Assembly (NCBI RefSeq): GCF_000165485.1
Contig: NC_014623.1
Location: 3,801,501 to 3,865,500, forward strand
Direction of reading: 5' to 3'
Length of the DNA: 64,000 nucleotides
From: Stigmatella aurantiaca DW4/3-1
GTDB lineage: Bacteria; Myxococcota; Myxococcia; Myxococcales; Myxococcaceae
Positions within the stretch are counted from its first letter, which is position 1. The number at the start of each line of letters is the position of its first letter. The translations under genes were made by a program, and so were the position numbers. Shown here piece after piece: positions 46,834 through 54,621 of this stretch. The notes below the pieces were generated by a model. That model was not told where the DNA came from and did no database searches. It worked only from the letters and a program-made list of their open reading frames with translations.

Positions 46834-48207
46834 TTATTCCTCTCTCCAGTACAGGAGCCGGCCGAGCGTGTCGTCGAGCCGGACCACGGCGGTGAGCGTC
46901 TTCTGGACGCTGCCCGCCTCTCCCACGGATTTGATGGTGAAAGTCTGGCTCTTGTCACCCACGAGCCGGTTGTTGTTCGCCGCGTTCTGGTTCACCGAGG
47001 GATTGACGCTCGGGTTGATGGGCACGCCCGCGCTGGCGACGATGTTGACGAAGTCCGCCACGGACATGCCCATGAAGCTGAACATGCGCGCGGTGCGGAT
47101 CTGGGTGATGATCTCCTGAATGAACACAGGATCCTGCAACCGGGGGTCCGGCTTCGTCTGGTCCGCCACGGACAGGATGGCCATGTACATCATCATCGGA
47201 TCATCCGTGTTGATGTTGGGCCGGGAGTTGATGTCCGGGTAGACGGTGAGCCGGTCCCGGAAGGCCGCCATGAAGCGGTCCGTCACGCCATGCACCCGGT
47301 ACAGCTCATCCAAGCTGTCGAAGCGCGCGTTCTTCGCCTCGTAGCGCGGATCGAAGCGGTCGTAGTGCATGCCCTCGTCGGCGAAGCCGGAGGCAAACGG
47401 ATTGACGGGGTCCGCCAGGTTGATGGCCGACTGCACCTCGTCCTCGTCCACCCAGTCCTTGAGGGCGATCACCACGTCCTGTGGCGTGACACGGACCTTG
47501 TTGGAGTCCTCCCGGTCGAAGAGGAACTCGAAGCGCTTGTCGCCGAACAGGTCCATCATGCGCGCCGCGGTGGGCAGCGCATCCGTGGCCAGCGAGGAGA
47601 GGCGGTGGACGTTGAGCTTCTCCTCCTCGTCGTGGATGTCCGCCAGGAAGCAGCCCTCGAAGCCGCCGAAGGAGCGCCGGATGGGGGGCGCGGACGGATC
47701 AGGCGTCTCGCCATCGTCCATCTGGAAGTTCGAGTCCTGGGCAGGCGCCCCTTCCGCGGAGGCGTCGCTGTTCACCATCCCCTTGAGCATGTGGCAGTCC
47801 ACGCGCGCCAGCTTCCAGAGCTGGATGTTGAGCGAGGAGGGGGCTGCACTCGGTGTGCCCCCGGCGGGGGCGCCGCCCGTGAGCTGCTGGAGCATGTTGC
47901 CCAGGTTCGGAATGGGCGTCTGGTCCACCTGGCGCTGGAAGCGCAGCAGGAGCCGGCCGAGCGCGATGCCCGAGCGCGCCATGTAGAAGGCGCGGACCTC
48001 GTCCCGCTGGTTGGCCGCCAGCTGCAAATCCACCCGGGTGTTGTAGGCGAACTCGGTGGCCACCACCGTGAGCACGGTGATGGAGATGACGGCGATGATG
48101 AGGGCCACACCCCGGGCGCGCCGGTCTCGCCGGACGGCGGGAGCAGCCACGGGAGCGGGCGGGGGGGCGGGGCGCCGCCGGGCCTTCTGGGAGAAGAATC
48201 CGCGCAT
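46834..48207 (-). CDS. gspK: Type II secretion minor pseudopilin GspK
   Basis: A 457-aa minor pseudopilin, larger than the usual 300-330 aa. After a Pro/Ala/Arg-rich leader the processing site is G33 followed by VALIIAVISITVLTV; Glu+5 is absent as is normal for GspK. The large globular domain has the alpha-domain DIHDEEEKLNVHRLSS, in which the conserved Asp/Glu and Asn near the pilus tip occur. GspK caps the pseudopilus with GspI and GspJ. Its start overlaps the gspJ stop (TGATG). Confidence 0.9.
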   Translation of the reverse strand: MRGFFSQKARRRPAPPPAPVAAPAVRRDRRARGVALIIAVISITVLTVVATEFAYNTRVDLQLAANQRDEVRAFYMARSGIALGRLLLRFQRQVDQTPIPNLGNMLQQLTGGAPAGGTPSAAPSSLNIQLWKLARVDCHMLKGMVNSDASAEGAPAQDSNFQMDDGETPDPSAPPIRRSFGGFEGCFLADIHDEEEKLNVHRLSSLATDALPTAARMMDLFGDKRFEFLFDREDSNKVRVTPQDVVIALKDWVDEDEVQSAINLADPVNPFASGFADEGMHYDRFDPRYEAKNARFDSLDELYRVHGVTDRFMAAFRDRLTVYPDINSRPNINTDDPMMMYMAILSVADQTKPDPRLQDPVFIQEIITQIRTARMFSFMGMSVADFVNIVASAGVPINPSVNPSVNQNAANNNRLVGDKSQTFTIKSVGEAGSVQKTLTAVVRLDDTLGRLLYWREE

Positions 48208-48878
48208 CAGAACCTCGGGAGCTCCGTGTTCAGCATGATCCGAGCCTGGGTGGTGTAACGCGCTTCCTTGCCGTTCTCGTCCAGGGCCGTCACCGTGATG
48301 CGCACCCGGGTGGGAAGGATGGACTTCTTTTCATTGCGGCGCGTGTCCCACTCGTCATCCCACTCCTTGCGGGTGGAGTCCCAGTAGGCGAACTCCACCT
48401 TCTTCACCCCTTCGAAGAGCACGTCCGTGGTGCCGCCCCGGTCCATCCGCTCGCCGATGTTGGGGTTCACCCGCCGCTTCAGGTCCTGCCGGCCCCGCGC
48501 GTTTTTCTCCGTGGAGTTCTCCACGAAGTACTCCACCACGGCCTGGTCCGACTCCTTGGAGTCCGTGTACAGGCGCTGGTGCGCGAACGTGGTGAAGAGC
48601 AGCCGGTCCTGCTCGCCCACGAAGTTGGTGGGCCGGTCGTTGGCGTCCCGGTAGCGCTTGGGATCGTACCGGTCGCTCACGAACGCCGAGCCCACCTCGC
48701 GCGCCATGCGGTTGAGCGCCACGCGCACCATGCGGTAGCGCTCCGCCTCGCCCTCGACCACTTCCTTGGCGCGGAAGCCCGTCTGGAAGGCCATGGACAC
48801 GATGGTGCCGATGAGTGCGGTGATGGCCACGGCGACCATCACCTCCATCAACGTGAAGCCTCGGAAAGCGCGTCTCAT
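48207..48878 (-). CDS. gspJ: Type II secretion minor pseudopilin GspJ
   Basis: A 223-aa protein. The ATG at 48878 overlaps the gspI stop as ATGA. The prepilin site is G7 followed by FTLMEVMVAVAITALIG, with Glu+5. The globular part has ALNRMAREVGSAFVSDRYDP and a C-terminal strand set, in line with GspJ of about 200 aa. It forms the tip complex with GspI and GspK. An in-frame extension upstream exists but lacks a prepilin leader. Confidence 0.9.
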   Translation of the reverse strand: MRRAFRGFTLMEVMVAVAITALIGTIVSMAFQTGFRAKEVVEGEAERYRMVRVALNRMAREVGSAFVSDRYDPKRYRDANDRPTNFVGEQDRLLFTTFAHQRLYTDSKESDQAVVEYFVENSTEKNARGRQDLKRRVNPNIGERMDRGGTTDVLFEGVKKVEFAYWDSTRKEWDDEWDTRRNEKKSILPTRVRITVTALDENGKEARYTTQARIMLNTELPRF

Positions 48879-49711
48879 CGGATGGCTCCCTTGCCCTGGA
48901 GGCCGTTCAGCGAGCCGCCCTTCTGTTGCATCCACTGCATGCGGTTCATGAGTGGCTGGCGCGTGCGCGGATCCAGCATCTGTCCGTTGGGGCCCGGAAC
49001 CGGGCTGGGGACGACCTGGCCCGTGGCCGGGTCCACCCACTGGCTGGAGGGGTCCCCGTCTCCCCCTCCACTGGAGCCGCCGCCGCCCGCGCTGGCACCG
49101 CCGTTGCGGTCCGAGCCGGGCCCCAGTGACACCATGTGCGTCACCACGTCGATGCTCTCCACCTGCGTCCCTTCCTTCCAGGTGACGGTGAGGTGGACTT
49201 CGCGCACGGTCTTGGTGAGCTGGTCGATCATCTGGGTGAACATGGGCTGCGCCATGCCCATGGCCATGCCGGCCATGCCACCCCCGGCCGGCGTCTGCCC
49301 GCTGGGCATGCCCTCTTTGCCCGCGCCGCCTCCAAAGAGGGAGGCGATGCCGCCCATGTCGCCCATGTCCCCGATGGGCAGGTTGAAGATGGCGCCGATG
49401 AGCTGATCGGGAGAGACGCCGTCCGTCTTGGGCGCGATGATCTTCGCGCGCCACTTGAAGGTGGGCCACCCCTCCTCGGAGAAGTCGCCGGCCTCCTCGT
49501 CATCGTCGGCGGAGAAGCCATCGTCGTAGAGCTTCTGCTCCAGGTCCGTCATCTTCGAGCGGGCCAGGAGCGAGGCCACCGTGAGGTGCTTGCTGTAGAC
49601 GTGGTTGGCGACCGCGCCGGAGTTGAGATCGAAGATGGCCATCAGCGCCAACGCCAGGATGGCGAGCGCGACGACGGTTTCCAACAGGGTGAAGCCGCGG
49701 GTGCGCTTCAT
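48875..49711 (-). CDS. gspI: Type II secretion minor pseudopilin GspI, unusually long
   Basis: A 278-aa protein, about twice the usual GspI. The start at 49711 overlaps the gspH stop as ATGA. The prepilin site is G6 followed by FTLLETVVALAILALALMAI, with Glu+5. The normal GspI core is interrupted or extended by a Gly/Met-rich region (around GDMGDMGGIASLFGGGAG and MAGMAMGMAQPM) and a Gly/Ser/Pro-rich tail ending MQWMQQKGGSLNG. The core strand VREVHLTVTWKEG is at its usual place. Low-complexity insertions could make a flexible patch at the pilus tip. GspI starts assembly of the I-J-K tip. Confidence 0.88.
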   Translation of the reverse strand: MKRTRGFTLLETVVALAILALALMAIFDLNSGAVANHVYSKHLTVASLLARSKMTDLEQKLYDDGFSADDDEEAGDFSEEGWPTFKWRAKIIAPKTDGVSPDQLIGAIFNLPIGDMGDMGGIASLFGGGAGKEGMPSGQTPAGGGMAGMAMGMAQPMFTQMIDQLTKTVREVHLTVTWKEGTQVESIDVVTHMVSLGPGSDRNGGASAGGGGSSGGGDGDPSSQWVDPATGQVVPSPVPGPNGQMLDPRTRQPLMNRMQWMQQKGGSLNGLQGKGAIR

Positions 49712-50424
49712 GACTTGGGCACCTCCAGCTCCTCGCCCACCACCGCCACCTTGCCGGTGAGCGGTGACAGGCTGAGGGTCCAGACGTTGTCCCCCTGGCG
49801 CACGTACACCTGGGCCTTCTCCGTGTAGCCCTGGGGGAAGAAGTAGAGGTAGGCCACGCCCTCGTGCACTGGCTCCTTCTGCTGCCGCGTCCACACCGAG
49901 ATGCTCACGCTGCTGGGCAGCTCCCGCGGCGCCAGCTCTTCATTGGTGTAGCTGGAGAAGCGCGCTGCGTCCTCCACGCGGTTCTCCTCCTGCGCCATCA
50001 GCTCCTGGAGGCTGGGGGCCCCGCCGCTGTTGGAACTGGTGAAGTTGCGCCGATCGTCGCCGAAGCGTGCCTGGTCCTCCCGCGTGCGGTTCTCCTCCTT
50101 GAGCGCATCATCCCGGTTGCGCGCGGTGGTGACGCCGCTCGCGGCGCACTCGGCGTGGTAGCGCGCCGTCCCCTCGCTCTTCGCATCGGGAATCTCGAAG
50201 ACCAGCCGGCACGTCTTCCCCGAGAGCGCGGCGGTGTCGTAGAGCGAGCGGATGATGCCCGCGAGTTCCCCGGCGGCCGCCTTGGCCTTGCTGCCGGTGA
50301 TGGCGCCCACGCCCGTCACCACCGCGGAGAAGAGCACCGCGGCGATGAGCAGGGCGATGGCGATTTCGATGAGCGTCAGGCCCCGCTCGGCGCGCCGGTT
50401 GATCCGCATGGAAGGACTCCTCAT
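49708..50424 (-). CDS. gspH: Type II secretion minor pseudopilin GspH
   Basis: A 238-aa protein. The start at 50424 is chosen because it overlaps the upstream stop as ATGA and has GGAGGAG before it; a second ATG at 50409 also has AGGAG. The prepilin site is G15 followed by LTLIEIAIALLIAAVLFSA, with Glu+5. The globular domain contains a charged stretch rich in Arg, Asp and Glu (around NRDDALKEENRTRED), probably a loop. Then come beta strands typical of GspH (VSISVWTRQQKEPV, then AYLYFFPQGYTEKAQVYV). GspH joins the tip trimer to the GspG filament. Confidence 0.88.
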   Translation of the reverse strand: MRSPSMRINRRAERGLTLIEIAIALLIAAVLFSAVVTGVGAITGSKAKAAAGELAGIIRSLYDTAALSGKTCRLVFEIPDAKSEGTARYHAECAASGVTTARNRDDALKEENRTREDQARFGDDRRNFTSSNSGGAPSLQELMAQEENRVEDAARFSSYTNEELAPRELPSSVSISVWTRQQKEPVHEGVAYLYFFPQGYTEKAQVYVRQGDNVWTLSLSPLTGKVAVVGEELEVPKS

Positions 50425-50855
50425 GGCCGTGTCTCCTCCAGCCCGCCGCTGGTGATGTCCGCGGCGTCTCCCTGGCCTCCTGGGACTCCATCCGAGCCAT
50501 AGGAGACGATGCCGGCGTGCACCCCGTTCATCCGGTACACGTAGGGGTGGCCCCACGGGTCCATGGGCGGGCTGTCCATCACCTTGGCCTGCACGAGCGG
50601 GGTGAAGCCCTCCTGCTCCGTGGGAAAACGCCCCGTGGCGCGGTGGAAAGCCTGGAAGTAGCCCTCCAGGCGGCGGATCTGCGCCCGGGCCCGGCGCTGC
50701 TTCTGGCCCAGGGTGTCATCCTGCGTCAGGTACACCAGCCCGAAGGCCATGGCCGTGGCGAGGGCGAAGACGATGGCCAGCACCCACCGCCCCAGCCGGG
50801 CCGGGTTCGCGGTGCTGCCGGCGTTCTGGAGGGAGAGGTGCTCGGCCATGGCCAT
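50421..50855 (-). CDS. GspG-like membrane-anchored protein without a prepilin site
   Basis: A 144-aa protein between gspG and gspH. GAGGA precedes the ATG at 50855. It has one membrane segment (LGRWVLAIVFALATAMAFGLVYL) but no G/FTLxE cleavage site. The periplasmic part copies the C-terminal domain of the neighbouring GspG: a helix like IRRLEGYFQAFHRATGRFP, then the GF-TPLV turn, then MDPWGHPYVY and the calcium-site segment (SYGSDGVPGGQGDAADI). It cannot be trimmed like a pseudopilin and is probably held in the inner membrane. It is read as a paralogue of gspG, perhaps a platform or chaperone for the filament; function unknown. Confidence 0.75.
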   Translation of the reverse strand: MAMAEHLSLQNAGSTANPARLGRWVLAIVFALATAMAFGLVYLTQDDTLGQKQRRARAQIRRLEGYFQAFHRATGRFPTEQEGFTPLVQAKVMDSPPMDPWGHPYVYRMNGVHAGIVSYGSDGVPGGQGDAADITSGGLEETRP

Positions 50856-50866
50856 GGGGTCCTCGC

Positions 50867-51286
50867 TTACTTGGAACCGGGGTTCGCGTCGCGGGACGAG
50901 ATGTCCGCGTCCTGCCCCTCGCCGCCCGCGGTGCCATCCCCTCCGTAGGAGATGATCACGGGCTTGCCGCCCTCGTTCAGGTACACGTACTCGTTGTTCC
51001 AGGGGTCCCTCGGAATGGACTCCAGGGCCTGCATCTCCACGAGCCCCCGCAGGCCGGTGGCCGTGTCGGGGTAGTTGCCCTTCTTCGTGTAGTAGAGCTT
51101 GAGCGCGTTCTGGATGCTCTTGATGTCCAGCTCGGCGCGGTCCCGGCGGGCCTGGTTGAGCTGGGGGATGACCGCCACGCCCACCGCCGCGGCGATGAGG
51201 CCGAGAATGGTGATGACGACCATGATTTCGATCAGGGTCATGCCGCGGTTGCGGCGGCGGCGCTGCTGCTTCTTCGTCGTGTCCAT
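50867..51286 (-). CDS. gspG: Type II secretion major pseudopilin GspG
   Basis: A 139-aa major pseudopilin. The prepilin site is G15 followed by MTLIEIMVVITILGLIAAA, with Glu+5 (Glu20). The C-terminal domain holds the calcium-binding loop of GspG (DPWNNEYVY, then SYGGDGTAGGEGQDADI). It forms the shaft of the pseudopilus that drives substrates through the secretin, after removal of the leader by a prepilin peptidase not encoded in this window. It lies 63 bases after a small membrane-protein gene. Confidence 0.93.
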   Translation of the reverse strand: MDTTKKQQRRRRNRGMTLIEIMVVITILGLIAAAVGVAVIPQLNQARRDRAELDIKSIQNALKLYYTKKGNYPDTATGLRGLVEMQALESIPRDPWNNEYVYLNEGGKPVIISYGGDGTAGGEGQDADISSRDANPGSK

Positions 51287-51349
51287 CGTGTCCCTCGATT
51301 GACTTTCTGGCAGGCGTTGGGGCCCTGCCCATGCCGTTGTGTCAAAGGC

Positions 51350-51496
51350 TCAAGGCTCGCTTCGGACGGGGGCCGGAGCGCTGGCCTGCGAATCGGAAGC
51401 GTAGAGGACGGCACCCACCCCCATCAGGGCCGCCGCCAGGGCCAACAAGGCCGCCAGGGTGATGCCTTGGACCCATCTGTCGAGCGTGTCATTCAT
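51350..51496 (-). CDS. 48-aa single-pass membrane protein between gspF and gspG
   Basis: A very short gene. GAGG lies 9 bases before the ATG at 51496, and it starts 11 bases after the gspF stop. The peptide has a polar start (MNDTLDRWVQG), one hydrophobic helix (ITLAALLALAAALMGVGAVLY) and a Ser/Ala/Pro tail (ASDSQASAPAPVRSEP) probably facing the periplasm. It is not a prepilin. Its place inside the T2SS operon, with its own RBS, suggests a subunit or regulator of the platform. No known family. Confidence 0.6.
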   Translation of the reverse strand: MNDTLDRWVQGITLAALLALAAALMGVGAVLYASDSQASAPAPVRSEP

Positions 51497-51507
51497 CGCC
51501 GCGCCTC

Positions 51508-52764
51508 TTACCGGATGACCGAGTTCACCTGCAGAATGGGCATCAGGATCGAGAAGGCGACGAATGCAATCACCGCGCCCATTATCACGATGAGGATGGG
51601 CTCGAGCAGCGAGGTGAGGGCGCCGATGCGCACATCCACCTGCGTCTCGTAGCTGTCGGCCACCGAGAACAGCATCTCCTCCAACTGGCCGGAGCGCTCA
51701 CCAATGGCCACCATGTGGTAGACGAGCGGGGGGAACTCCCCGGAGCGCTTGAGCGGGTTGGCGATGCTCTCGCCCTCGCGGATGGCATCCCGCGCTTTCT
51801 CCACCACCTCCGAGAGCACCGAGTTGGTGATGACCGCCTTGACGATGTCCATGGCGGCCAGCAGGGGCACACCGCTCTTGAGCAGGGTGGCCAGCGTGCG
51901 CGCGAAGCGCGAGATGGCCAGGAGCCGCACCAGGCTGCCGAAGACGGGCGCCTTGAGGGCGAAGCGGTCCCAGAGGGGCTTGCCGCGCGGGCTGGCAAAG
52001 AACGTCACCGCCCCGAAGATGGCCAGGCCCAGCACGGGGAAGATGAAGAACCACCAGTTCTGGAGGAAATTGCTCACGCCGATGAGCACCCGCGTGGTGA
52101 AGGGCAGGGTGGCGTTCATCGTCTCGAAGATCTTCGTCACCTTCGGCACGACGACGGTCATCAGCAGCACGAGGATGCCGCCGCCCACCACCAGCATGAT
52201 GGCGGGGTAGAGCATGGTGCCGACGATCTTCTGCCGCAGCTTGGCCTGGCCCTCGGTGAAGTCCGCCAGCCGCTGGAGCACCGTGTCCAGCGCGCCCGAG
52301 GCTTCGCCGGCCCGTACCATGTTGATGTAGAGCGAGCCGAACACCTTCTGGTGCTGCCCCAGCGCGTCCGCGAGCGAGGAGCCCTCGTTCACCCGCTGCT
52401 TGATGTCGGACAGGATGCGCTTGAAGCGCTCCTTCTCCACCTGGTCCACCAGCGCGGTGAGCGACTCCACCAGGGTGACGCCCGCGGCCAGCAGCGTGGC
52501 GAGCTGGCGCGTGGTGATGGCGATGTCCTCGGTGGTGACGCGGCCGCGCGCCATCTTGCGCAGGTCGATGTCGCGCTCGGCGAGCGCCGCCCCGGCCCCC
52601 TTGCGCACCGCCCCCCGGCTGCCTTCGGCCTGGCCGAGCACGTCCGTGAGGAAGATGCCGTCCTTGCGCAGCTGGCTGCGCAGGGTCTTGGGCGAGTCGG
52701 CCTCCAGCAGCCCCTTGATGGTCTTGCCCGCGCTGTTGAGACCTCTGTACTCGAAGACAGGCAT
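51508..52764 (-). CDS. gspF: Type II secretion platform protein GspF
   Basis: A 418-aa inner-membrane protein. The N-terminal cytoplasmic part starts MPVFEYRGLNSAGKTIKG. Two repeated T2SSF domains follow (RQLATLLAAGVTLVESL and SRFARTLATLLKSGVPLLAAM) with three membrane helices, the last near the C-terminus (GAVIAFVAFSILMPI). It is the platform that couples GspE ATP hydrolysis to pseudopilus growth. A strong hairpin lies between gspE and this gene. Confidence 0.94.
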   Translation of the reverse strand: MPVFEYRGLNSAGKTIKGLLEADSPKTLRSQLRKDGIFLTDVLGQAEGSRGAVRKGAGAALAERDIDLRKMARGRVTTEDIAITTRQLATLLAAGVTLVESLTALVDQVEKERFKRILSDIKQRVNEGSSLADALGQHQKVFGSLYINMVRAGEASGALDTVLQRLADFTEGQAKLRQKIVGTMLYPAIMLVVGGGILVLLMTVVVPKVTKIFETMNATLPFTTRVLIGVSNFLQNWWFFIFPVLGLAIFGAVTFFASPRGKPLWDRFALKAPVFGSLVRLLAISRFARTLATLLKSGVPLLAAMDIVKAVITNSVLSEVVEKARDAIREGESIANPLKRSGEFPPLVYHMVAIGERSGQLEEMLFSVADSYETQVDVRIGALTSLLEPILIVIMGAVIAFVAFSILMPILQVNSVIR

Positions 52765-52779
52765 GATGGCTCACCCCGG

Positions 52780-52797
52780 CCCCTCCCGTGGGAGGGG
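52780..52797 (-). other. Strong hairpin between gspE and gspF
   Basis: CCCCTCCC / GGGAGGGG, an almost loopless inverted repeat in the 40-base gap. It may set the ratio of GspE to GspF by pausing, RNA processing or masking the GGAGGGG that could serve as an RBS. There is no U tract, so full termination is unlikely. Confidence 0.5.
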
Positions 52798-52804
52798 TTG
52801 GTGG

Positions 52805-54616
52805 TTAGATGTCCTCCTGCGTGATGCTGAGGACCTCGGCGATGGTCGTCTCTCCCAGGGCCACCTTGCGCGCGCCATCATCCAGCAGGGTGAGCATCCC
52901 CTTGCTCATGGCGGACTTCTTGATGGTGGACGCGTCCACGTTCTTCAGCACCAACTGGCGCACATCGTCGTCCACCAGCAGGAACTCGTAGATGCCCGTA
53001 CGGCCTCGGTATCCGGTGCGGTTGCAGTTGGGGCAGCCCGTGGCCTTGTAGATGCGGTCCACGCCATAGCGCTCCTTGAAGGAGGCGCGCGTGTGGGACA
53101 GCTCCTTGAGCTCGTGGTCCTCGGTGGAGGTGGGCACGCGGCAGTCCGGGCACACCCGGCGCACCAGGCGCTGGGCCAGGATGGCGGTGAGCGAGGAGGC
53201 CACGAGGAAGGGCTCCACGCCCATGTCCACCAGACGGGTGACGGCGCCCGCCGCGTCGTTGGTGTGCACCGTGGAGAGCACCAGGTGGCCCGTCAGCGAC
53301 GCCTGGATGGCGATCTCCGCCGTCTCCTTGTCGCGGATCTCGCCCACCATGATGACGTCCGGATCCTGGCGGAGGAAGGAGCGCAAGCCCTGGGCGAAGG
53401 TGAGGCCGATCTTCGGGCTGATGGCCATCTGGCCAATGCCCTTGAGCTGGTACTCGACCGGGTCCTCGACGGTGAGGATGTTGAGGTCCGGGGTGTTGAT
53501 CTTCGACAACGCGCCGTAGAGCGTCGTCGTCTTTCCGGAGCCGGTGGGGCCCGTCACCAGGATGATGCCGTGCGAGCGCTTGATGACGGAGGCCATCCCG
53601 GCGAGCGTCTGCTGGCTCATGCCGATCTCGGCCAGGTCCAGGAGCGTCGCGGTCTTGTCCAGGAGGCGCATGACGATGCGCTCGCCGAACGTGGTGGGGA
53701 TGGTGGACAGACGGATGTCGATGTCGCGGCCGGCCAGCTTGATGCGGATGCGGCCGTCCTGGGGCAGGCGCTTCTCGGCGATGTTGAGCTGCCCCATCAC
53801 CTTCACGCGGCTGACGATGGAGTTCTGGTAGCGCTTGGGAGGCTTGATGACCTCCTGGAGCACGCCGTCCACGCGGAAGCGCACGAGCAGCTCGCGCTCC
53901 ATGGGCTCGATGTGAATATCGCTCGCGCGCTCCTTGGCGGCGCGGAAGAGGATGGAGTTGACGAGCCGGATGACGGGGGCCTCGTCGTCCGTGTCGAGCA
54001 GGTCCTTGGGCTCTTCCAGCTCGTGGGCCAGCGAGTCGAGGTCCGCCTCTTCCATCTCGTCCACGAGCTGCTCGGCCTCGTTGATGGACCGGTCGTAGAC
54101 GGCGTTGATGGCATCCACGATGGTGGAGCCCAGGGCGATGCGCGGGCTGATGTTCTGGCCGAGCAGCAGGCGGGCGTTGTCCAGCACCGCCGTGTCCAGC
54201 GGGTCCGCCACGGCGATGATGACCGTCTCGTCCTCCAGCGCGAGCGGCAGCAGCTTGGCCTGCTTGGCGAAGTTGATGGGAACCTTCTTCACCAGCTCCG
54301 GGTCCACCTCATCCACGAAGATGCGCTGGAGGAAGGGCAGATCGAGCTGGGTGCCGAGCGCCTTGGCCACGTCCTCTTCGCTCACCGCCTTGAGGCCGAC
54401 GAGCACCTCGCCGATGCGGCCTCCCTTCTCTGCCTGGACACCGAGCGCCTCCTGGAGCTTCTCCTCGGAGAGCGAGGCGGTGGCCTGGAGGATCTCCCCC
54501 AGCGGGCGGCCGGACAGATACGCCTGGCTGTGCGCGACGATCTGGGTCGCGTCGTTGCGGGACGGGCTGGGGGTCGGCACGAGGTCCGAGGCGGAGGGAT
54601 TGGTGGTCAGGCTCAT
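52805..54616 (-). CDS. gspE: Type II secretion ATPase GspE
   Basis: A 603-aa cytoplasmic AAA-type secretion ATPase. N-terminal helical and N2 domains (LGEILQATASLSEEKL, the docking part for GspL) lead to the core with Walker A GPTGSGKTT (Lys362), the Asp box (ILTVEDPVEYQL), Walker B DPDVIMVGEIRDKETAE and the His box (LVLSTVHTNDA). A tetracysteine zinc site is present (CPDC and CPNC). All parts needed for ATP hydrolysis are intact. It powers pseudopilus assembly through GspF. It lies 5 bases after gspD. Confidence 0.96.
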   Translation of the reverse strand: MSLTTNPSASDLVPTPSPSRNDATQIVAHSQAYLSGRPLGEILQATASLSEEKLQEALGVQAEKGGRIGEVLVGLKAVSEEDVAKALGTQLDLPFLQRIFVDEVDPELVKKVPINFAKQAKLLPLALEDETVIIAVADPLDTAVLDNARLLLGQNISPRIALGSTIVDAINAVYDRSINEAEQLVDEMEEADLDSLAHELEEPKDLLDTDDEAPVIRLVNSILFRAAKERASDIHIEPMERELLVRFRVDGVLQEVIKPPKRYQNSIVSRVKVMGQLNIAEKRLPQDGRIRIKLAGRDIDIRLSTIPTTFGERIVMRLLDKTATLLDLAEIGMSQQTLAGMASVIKRSHGIILVTGPTGSGKTTTLYGALSKINTPDLNILTVEDPVEYQLKGIGQMAISPKIGLTFAQGLRSFLRQDPDVIMVGEIRDKETAEIAIQASLTGHLVLSTVHTNDAAGAVTRLVDMGVEPFLVASSLTAILAQRLVRRVCPDCRVPTSTEDHELKELSHTRASFKERYGVDRIYKATGCPNCNRTGYRGRTGIYEFLLVDDDVRQLVLKNVDASTIKKSAMSKGMLTLLDDGARKVALGETTIAEVLSITQEDI

Positions 54617-54621
54617 GAGGA

